Assembly (NCBI GenBank): GCA_041393965.1
Contig: JAWKJB010000003.1
Location: forward strand, 382,825-446,824
Length of the DNA: 64,000 nt
Direction: 5' to 3'
Origin: Acidimicrobiia bacterium
GTDB taxonomy: Bacteria; Actinomycetota; Acidimicrobiia; Spongiisociales; UBA5794
Each line of letters begins with the position of its first letter. The stretch's first letter is position 1. Positions 58,495-64,000 of this stretch are shown piece after piece. The position numbers and the translations under genes are program-made. A model generated the notes under the pieces. It saw nothing but the letters and a program-made list of their open reading frames with translations, was not told where the DNA came from and did not search any database.

Positions 58495-60999
58495 TCAATC
58501 GACGGCGGACCCGCGCCGCCGTCGAGGCTTTGTTGCAACAAGCATGCCGAGGCCGAGCAGGATGCTCGCGATGGCGATCGCTGCGACATCGGCGGTCTCG
58601 AAGCCGGTCATCGGCAGGGAATCAACCGTGACGCTCGCCGTGGCCACATTGTCAGACGGATCGGTCTCGTTGGCAGCATCTGCCGATACCACCGAGGCCG
58701 TGTTCGGCACCGATTCGCCGATCGACGCATCGACCTTCGTCACGATGGTGATGACACTCGAAGCGCCCGCGGCCAATGGGTCAGCGGTCGTGCAGGTGAC
58801 GGTGCCGTGCGTGTGTCCACACGACCAGCCTTCACCGCTGCCGCTGACGAAGCTGAGCCGGTCATCGAGCGCATCCGTGACGGTGACCGGTCCCAGGACC
58901 GCTGACGGGCCGGTGTTGCCGATGAGCAAGGTCCAGCTCACATCGTCGCCTGAGGCAACCGACGCAACGGCCGACTTGTCGATCGTGAGGTTGAACCCGA
59001 CATTGAAGGCGACATCGGTGGTGTCGGTCGCCTCGAGGGGTGCCTGGATGCCCGCAGCGAGCACGGTTGCAAGGTTCGTGTAGGCACGAGGTGCACCGTC
59101 GGGATCCACCGTGATGTCGAGATGAATGCTCGCCGTCGTTCCCGGCGCAAGGCTGTTGGTTCCGTCGAGGAGGTCGATGTCGGTGGCGCCGTCGTAGTCC
59201 GGGTTGACGGTCAAGGTCGGTGAGTTCACGCCATCGACGGTGAACTGGCCGGAGCCGAAGACGGCTTCGAGGTCGTCGGTGACCCGAAGGCCGTGCACCG
59301 TCACATTGCCGGAGTTCGCAACGGTGAGTTCGTAGGTCGTGTCGAAGGTCCCGTCACCGACCGGGATGCTCATGCCGGTCTTCGTGAGTGAGATCGCTTC
59401 GTGTTGGATCCCTTGAACGACGATGCTGTCGGACTCGTCGGATGCCTCGATCCCGTTGAGCTTGCCTTCGGCCGTCGCCGAGGCCGTGTTCGTGACCGAA
59501 CCGTGGTCGAGGTCGGCCTGGGTCACCGTGTGCGTCGCCGTACATGGCAGTGACGCCCCTGGGAGAAGGGCCGCTGGCTGGGCAGGGCTGCACTCGACGA
59601 CCCCACCATCGGCGGTGGGGTCAGCGACGGCCACATCGACGAGGGTGGTGTTTCCGGTGTTGACGACCACGATCCCGTAGCCGAGCGTGTCCCCAACCGT
59701 GTCATAGTCGGAGGACAGGGCTGCTTTGGTGATGTCGAGGGTGGTGATCTGGTCGAGTGTGACCGTGGTGCCATCGTCTGCTCTGACCGGCTCACCGGCT
59801 GGCGGGTTGGCCGATGCGGTGGCCGTGTTGAGAACATCCCCGCGGTCGATGTCGTCCTGTGTCAATGGGTAGGTCCCGGTGCAGGTATGGCTGTCACCGG
59901 GGGCGAGGGGCGTGCCGGGACAAGTGACGGTTGCGATCAGCGGATCGGTGACGGCAACGGAGGTCACCGTGACATTCCCGTCGTTGGTCACGACGAAGGT
60001 GTAGTCGATCGCATCGCCAGCATCGGTTCGGTCCGATGGTGCGACGATCGTCTCGTCGACCGTTCCCTGCTTGACGAGCGAGATCTCGGGAACCGCCACG
60101 ACAGGGACCTGGGTGACATCGGTGTCGTCGACGGAGACACCGGCAGCGTCGGTTCCGGAGGCGATCGCGTTGCTCTCGACGACACCCGAGTCGATCTCGC
60201 CCTGGGTCACGGCATGTGACGAGGCGCACAGTGAAGATGCACCGGGGGTCAGGGTCGTGGCATCACAGGTGACCGGGTCGCCGAGCGTCTCGGCGACCCC
60301 CACTCCCGTGAGTGTGGCGGTCCCGGTGTTGGTGACGAGATACGAGAAGTGGAACAGGTCACCGGCCGTGACGGTGCCGGAGGAGTCCGTATCGGTCGAT
60401 CCCGTGTAGTCGGAGTCCACGGAGATGCCGCAGGTGAGGGCAAAGGCAACATCGTCGACGAGGTTACCGATGCTGCCGACATCGACGGGGTCGAGTACGA
60501 ATCGTGTCGTGGTCTGTCCGTCCGGCACGATGTAGGTGCCGCCGTATCGGGCCCATCCTGCGGTCCCGGTCGTGAAGTCGCCCTCGTCGGTCTGCGTGGC
60601 GGTGGAGCCGAGTCGGACGATGACCCGGTCGTCGTTCTGGCGGCCCCGGTGGTCGAAGCTCCATTCGATCTGGTCGCCGCCGAGGGTCGGGATGTCCTGC
60701 CAATCGGGGGCGTTGTTGTTGCCTTGCAACTCGGCGTGTTGGGCGCCGTCGGGTGACACGGCACCGAGGAATCCCGATTGCCAGATCTCGATGCCCGTAT
60801 CCGTCGTAGCCCATCCCGGGATCGGGATGATCGTCCAGTTGATGTTGATGACCGGTTCCTCAAAGGACAGGTTGGTGCCGCGGCTGCAATCCACCGGAGC
60901 GGCAATCGCAGGGGATGCCGCCGTCGACAGGACGAACAGGGTGCAAAACAGTGCGGCAGCGATGAGCATCCGGGGGATGCGTCGAGGTGTTGTTGCCAT
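58495..60999 (-). CDS. Cell-wall-anchored surface protein with DUF11-type repeats and LPMTG signal
   Basis: 834 residues. A signal peptide (MLIAAALFCTLFVLSTAASP, cleavage near AIA-AP) is followed by a beta-rich N-terminal domain (residues about 35-190) and then at least four DUF11-like repeats with the D-x-V-x-Y-x-V-x-NTG pattern (FHFSYLVTNTGTATLTGVGV; DYTFVVTNDGNVTVTSVAVT; LGYGIVVVNTGNTTLVDVAV; VSWTLLIGNTGPSAVLGPVT). The C-terminus has LPMTG near residue 795, a membrane helix and RRRRG, a sortase sorting signal. No sortase gene is in the window. A probable adhesin or envelope protein. Confidence 0.88.
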   Translation of the reverse strand: MATTPRRIPRMLIAAALFCTLFVLSTAASPAIAAPVDCSRGTNLSFEEPVININWTIIPIPGWATTDTGIEIWQSGFLGAVSPDGAQHAELQGNNNAPDWQDIPTLGGDQIEWSFDHRGRQNDDRVIVRLGSTATQTDEGDFTTGTAGWARYGGTYIVPDGQTTTRFVLDPVDVGSIGNLVDDVAFALTCGISVDSDYTGSTDTDSSGTVTAGDLFHFSYLVTNTGTATLTGVGVAETLGDPVTCDATTLTPGASSLCASSHAVTQGEIDSGVVESNAIASGTDAAGVSVDDTDVTQVPVVAVPEISLVKQGTVDETIVAPSDRTDAGDAIDYTFVVTNDGNVTVTSVAVTDPLIATVTCPGTPLAPGDSHTCTGTYPLTQDDIDRGDVLNTATASANPPAGEPVRADDGTTVTLDQITTLDITKAALSSDYDTVGDTLGYGIVVVNTGNTTLVDVAVADPTADGGVVECSPAQPAALLPGASLPCTATHTVTQADLDHGSVTNTASATAEGKLNGIEASDESDSIVVQGIQHEAISLTKTGMSIPVGDGTFDTTYELTVANSGNVTVHGLRVTDDLEAVFGSGQFTVDGVNSPTLTVNPDYDGATDIDLLDGTNSLAPGTTASIHLDITVDPDGAPRAYTNLATVLAAGIQAPLEATDTTDVAFNVGFNLTIDKSAVASVASGDDVSWTLLIGNTGPSAVLGPVTVTDALDDRLSFVSGSGEGWSCGHTHGTVTCTTADPLAAGASSVITIVTKVDASIGESVPNTASVVSADAANETDPSDNVATASVTVDSLPMTGFETADVAAIAIASILLGLGMLVATKPRRRRGSAVD

Positions 61000-61153
61000 G
61001 ATCGTGATCCTTCGCTTCGAGGTTTCACGATCTGCATCGACCCCTGACTAGACACGCTTGAAGTCATCTCGCAATGCACTAGGTAACTAGTCACCGATCA
61101 CGAGTGGGGAGCCCGCCAAACGGGGATCTTCCGTCTTCGTGTAGCGTGGCTGC

Positions 61154-61561
61154 ATGGTCCACACGACACCGATTCGGGTGAGGTTCTACGAACTCGACCC
61201 GTATCGCCATTTGAACCACTCGGTCTACATCCAGTATTTCGAGGTCGGCCGCATCGACCTGTTCCGTGCCGTCGGGTGGACGCTGACCGGTCTCGCCGAC
61301 CGAGGCGTTCGCATCGTGGTGTCAAGCATCGAGACCCGGTTCCTCGGGTCGGGGGTCGAAGGTGACGACCTTGTTGTCGAAACATGGGTCGAGGAGATCC
61401 GCAAGGCAAGCACCCGGTTCGGTCAGCGCATCGTGCGCGGCGATGAGGTCCTCGCGACGCAGGTTGTGCACGGTGCGTGCATCAACGATCGGGGCCGCCC
61501 GATGCGAATGCCCGGCGACATGGTCGATGCGCTCACCGGTTTCCTCGTCGAACCTGCATGA
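61154..61561 (+). CDS. Acyl-CoA thioesterase (4HBT, YbgC/FcbC-like)
   Basis: 135-residue hotdog-fold protein. VRFYELDPYRHLNHSVYIQYFEVGRID has the D-x-x-x-H-x-N-x-x-Y pattern of 4-hydroxybenzoyl-CoA-type thioesterases (Asp is the catalytic residue). The substrate is probably an acyl- or aroyl-CoA. The stop overlaps the GNAT gene start by four bases, so both are made together. Confidence 0.9.
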   Translation: MVHTTPIRVRFYELDPYRHLNHSVYIQYFEVGRIDLFRAVGWTLTGLADRGVRIVVSSIETRFLGSGVEGDDLVVETWVEEIRKASTRFGQRIVRGDEVLATQVVHGACINDRGRPMRMPGDMVDALTGFLVEPA

Positions 61562-62310
61562 AGTCGGTCTCGGACCTCGAAGCCGCGCTGTACGACACCT
61601 GGACACCGGACGAGTCGGCCACGATCGCGGGATGGACCGTGCACGCAAACGGTGGCTTCACCCGCCGAGTCAACTGCGCGACAGGCGTAGGTGCACCTGA
61701 CACCGACCCCGGGGCGCGTGAGGAGATCACGGCATGGCTGACGGCTCGTGGCGGGCAGCCCATCGTGCGGGTGACGCCACTGCTCGCAGCATCCGCGGTA
61801 GCGGCGATCCACATCGAGTGGGGTTACGCGGCGTTCGACGAAACCGTCGTACTTGCCGCTCCGGTCCAGGCTGCTGCAAGAGATCCGGCGGTCGAGATTG
61901 TCGGTGTCGATGACGAAGCCTTCTTCGACAACATCAACGCGCTGAACAACCGCCACGAGTCGTCGAAGCAGGCATGGCGAAGACTGCTCGGCCGCATCAA
62001 GGACCGAGCCGCCGGGTTGCTGGTGCATGATGTCGGGGTCGCGCTCGTGGCCTCGAGCGGTCCCATCGCCGAGGTGTACACGGTTGCGGTCGCCCCGGCC
62101 CATCGACGACAAGGGATTGCCCGGTCGCTGATGGCAACCGCACACGCGTGGGCTCGCACGCGTGCCTGTGAGATCGTCAGTCTCCAGGTCGGTGGAACCA
62201 ATGCCCCTGCCCTGGCGCTGTACGACGAGCTCGGATACTCGGAGGCGTACCGGTATCACTACCTCCAGCCGCTCGGGCATAGCTCCGATGGGCGGATCGA
62301 CGGTTGCTAG
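61558..62310 (+). CDS. GNAT-family N-acetyltransferase
   Basis: 250 residues. The C-terminal half has the GNAT core: IAEVYTVAVAPAHRRQGIARSLMATAHAWA contains the acetyl-CoA-binding Q/R-x-x-G-x-A loop (RRQGIA), and LQVGGTNAPALALYDELGYS is the usual strand and helix that close the site. The N-terminal half (TIAGWTVHANGGFTRRVNC) resembles the degenerate first domain of two-domain GNATs. Substrate unknown. It is translationally coupled to the thioesterase. Confidence 0.88.
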   Translation: MKSVSDLEAALYDTWTPDESATIAGWTVHANGGFTRRVNCATGVGAPDTDPGAREEITAWLTARGGQPIVRVTPLLAASAVAAIHIEWGYAAFDETVVLAAPVQAAARDPAVEIVGVDDEAFFDNINALNNRHESSKQAWRRLLGRIKDRAAGLLVHDVGVALVASSGPIAEVYTVAVAPAHRRQGIARSLMATAHAWARTRACEIVSLQVGGTNAPALALYDELGYSEAYRYHYLQPLGHSSDGRIDGC

Positions 62311-62465
62311 GCGGGATGACCTCAAGCCGGGGAACCTCCTTCAACGACTTCCGCGAGGGGTCGGCCGGAGAGAATTGTTCGCATGTCTATTCCCCGCAGG
62401 CGGCAAGAATGTGATCAACCGACGCGGTGTTCGCCGCATCCCAACACAAGAAACGATGTGACGCC

Positions 62466-63752
62466 ATGGCAGCAGAGCTTGAGCCCTTCATCGCCCTCGA
62501 CGAGGCTATTGCGCGGGTCGGCGGATCGATGCGGGTACTCAAGCATCTCGCATGGCCGGAAGGCCAGAAGCGGCGCTTCCTGACCTCATGGCGATCGGGC
62601 CGGCCTGTGCTTCCGGATGTCGCTTTCGAACCCGTCGCCTACGACGGGCCGATCCGTGAACTCGAGACCCTGATGGAGTCGTGTGATCGTGGACATCCGA
62701 TCGGAAACCATCTCTGGAAGACGGCGTGGAGCTATGCGACGGTCGGTCGGATGCTCGGAGCGATTGGGACACCGATGTTCACCGACTATTCGGCCGCCCT
62801 GTATGGCCGCCCCGACATCGTCTACGAGCGGCAGGGTCTTTCCGCCATCCACGCAGCCGATTCGATCATGGCAGTGACATCGGACCTTGTGACCGGTGAT
62901 GTCGTGGCAAAGGCAGACACGACCATTACCGCGGAGGCGTTCGCTGCCCGTCTCCGCGCCGCCCTCAACGACTTCTTCACGGATGACCCGGTCGAGGTCG
63001 TGGTGTCGTCCGGTATGTCTGCGAAGGCTGCCGCCGCGAGCAAACGGGTCAGGCTCCGCGAGGGGGCGATGTTCTCCGAACTTGATTTCGCCCAGTTGCT
63101 GAACCACGAGGCACTCACGCACACCCTCACATCGATCAATGGGAAACGCCAGCCGCTCCGTGCCCTCGGTCTCGGGTCCCCGCGCACGACGCGAACCCAG
63201 GAGGGCCTTGCGGTCTTCTCGGAACTCGTGACCTTCGCGATCGACATTGGACGGCTACGGCGCGTCGCACTCCGTTCCCAGGCGGTCCACCTCGCCCTTT
63301 CGGGAGCGGACTTCATCGAGGTCTTCGAGCATTTCCTCGCCGCCGGGCAGACCGAATCCGAGAGTTACCACTCGGCGCAACGGATCTTCCGCGGCGGTGA
63401 CGTGCGCGGCTCGGTGGCGTTCACCAAGGATGGTGCGTATCTCGAGGGGCTCGTCCTTGTCCAGACATTCCTGCGGAAGGCAATCGCGGTCGGACGGGAG
63501 GAGTTAATTCCGCTGATCTTCGCAGGTCGGCTCACCCTCGGTGACACAATCGAGCTTGAGGAGTTCTTCACGAACGGTGTGCTCGCACCGGCTCGCTACA
63601 TCCCGCCGTGGGCGCAGGGTCTGCGCCAGCTCGCCGCCAATCTCGCCTACTCGCTGTTCATGGGGCGGATCCAAATGGACCTCGTGGATCTCGGGCGATT
63701 CATCGATCTCGACGAGCCTGACTCGGCCCAGTCATCGAGTGTGTATGCATGA
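62466..63752 (+). CDS. DUF1704 (QEGLA-motif, MATCAP-like) metallopeptidase
   Basis: 428 residues. LLNHEALTHTLTSINGKRQP contains HEALTH, an HExxxH zinc motif, and RTTRTQEGLAVFSELVTFA the QEGLA motif with a further Glu ligand. These are the marks of DUF1704, long annotated as flavohemoglobin-expression-modulating proteins and related to the eukaryotic tyrosine carboxypeptidase MATCAP. The bacterial substrate is not established. ATG 62466 is the first ATG before conserved sequence. It carries one of only two backbone ACGT sites in the window (63410). Confidence 0.85.
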   Translation: MAAELEPFIALDEAIARVGGSMRVLKHLAWPEGQKRRFLTSWRSGRPVLPDVAFEPVAYDGPIRELETLMESCDRGHPIGNHLWKTAWSYATVGRMLGAIGTPMFTDYSAALYGRPDIVYERQGLSAIHAADSIMAVTSDLVTGDVVAKADTTITAEAFAARLRAALNDFFTDDPVEVVVSSGMSAKAAAASKRVRLREGAMFSELDFAQLLNHEALTHTLTSINGKRQPLRALGLGSPRTTRTQEGLAVFSELVTFAIDIGRLRRVALRSQAVHLALSGADFIEVFEHFLAAGQTESESYHSAQRIFRGGDVRGSVAFTKDGAYLEGLVLVQTFLRKAIAVGREELIPLIFAGRLTLGDTIELEEFFTNGVLAPARYIPPWAQGLRQLAANLAYSLFMGRIQMDLVDLGRFIDLDEPDSAQSSSVYA

Positions 63753-63869
63753 GACCATGATGCACCGCATCCGCCCGTCCGTTCGGCGCATCCAAGGGCT
63801 TCGAACCGGACGGTGTGAGCGGTGCACGAAGCAGCGACCTTGAGGACGGTCACCGTACAATCTTGGCAC

Positions 63870-63944
63870 GGGCCCGTAGCTCAGTTTGGTCAGAGCAGGC
63901 GACTCATAATCGCTTGGTCGTAGGTTCAAGTCCTACCGGGCCCA
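63870..63944 (+). tRNA. tRNA with anticodon CAT, probably tRNA-Ile2 (lysidine-modified)
   Basis: 75-base cloverleaf. The acceptor GGGCCCG pairs with CGGGCCC, discriminator A. The anticodon stem GGCGA/TCGCT encloses CTCATAA, anticodon CAT at 63905-63907, and the T arm is GTAGG-TTCAAGT-CCTAC. CCA is not encoded. C4-G69 and C5-G68 pairs and the anticodon arm GGCGACTCATAATCGCTTGG match E. coli tRNA-Ile2 (ileX), in which TilS converts C34 to lysidine. The initiator GGG/CCC anticodon stem is absent. Elongator Met remains possible. Confidence 0.93.
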
Positions 63945-64000
63945 CGTGCGCGATCGTGTGTTCGAGACCCACCGATGGGCACGGTTGTCGCAAGAGCTTC

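Noticed and set aside
63732..63929. Reverse-strand frame starting MNLRPSDYESPAL over the tRNA at 63870-63944
   Set aside because: It is the well-known artefact translation of the complementary strand of a tRNA gene.
1..64000. CRISPR arrays, rRNA genes, prophage structural genes, integrases
   Set aside because: No regularly spaced short repeats, no rRNA-like sequence and no phage or integrase signatures were found on either strand.

Overview
The window reads as chromosomal DNA of a high-GC Gram-positive bacterium (Actinomycetota). I infer this from the roughly 65% GC content, the many GTG/TTG starts, the BldD-type regulator, the single-chain glycyl-tRNA synthetase and the FG-GAP-repeat and LPxTG-type surface proteins. 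Together with the PhoH-PgpH-YbeY-CorC-Era order this suggests an early-branching class such as Acidimicrobiia. That placement is an inference, not a measurement.

1-28.2 kb is housekeeping DNA, almost all on the + strand and tightly packed with 1-8 base overlaps: the 3' end of a ProA-like gene, leuS, a small HELVH protein, a CPBP protease, comEA-comEC-holA, rpsT-greA (reverse), lepA-hemW-hrcA-dnaJ-rsmE, a BldD-like regulator, phoH-pgpH-ybeY-corC-era, recO-uppS-glyQS and dnaG-rpoD. The order closely follows the Bacillus-type macro-operon but lacks grpE-dnaK. At 28.5 kb a tRNA-Asn gene is followed by a 1 kb islet with two further copies of its 3' end, one within a decayed tRNA remnant, enclosing a VapBC toxin-antitoxin pair.

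29.7-47.3 kb is metabolic: a secreted glucose/sorbosone dehydrogenase-like protein, pyruvate phosphate dikinase, a MenC-like enzyme, then a reverse-strand cluster. In transcription order the cluster is ubiX, a phenylphosphate-synthase ATP-grasp subunit, a phenylphosphate-synthase phospho-His subunit, iclR, ubiD, a HAD phosphatase, idi and an acyl-CoA dehydrogenase. This matches the parts list of ATP-dependent phenol (aryl) carboxylation. Two nearly identical 39-bp sites lie before iclR and before the synthase genes, which points to one IclR regulon. A Zn alcohol dehydrogenase and an FMN-binding PNPOx-like protein follow.

47.5-57.3 kb is a foreign island bounded by two directly repeated IS3-family copies, each broken differently. 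It carries an ECF sigma factor with a probable anti-sigma protein, a secreted beta/gamma-crystallin (I36 inhibitor-like) protein, a LuxR-type regulator, a secreted metzincin, a lipoprotein, a membrane protein and a truncated replication-relaxation gene. The tetranucleotide ACGT, which I could not find once in the first 47.9 kb, occurs about 30 times in the 7.1 kb between the IS copies.

57.3-64 kb returns to backbone: a nuclease-like hypothetical gene, trmL, an LPMTG-anchored DUF11-type surface protein, a thioesterase-GNAT pair, a DUF1704 metallopeptidase and a tRNA with anticodon CAT that looks like tRNA-Ile2.
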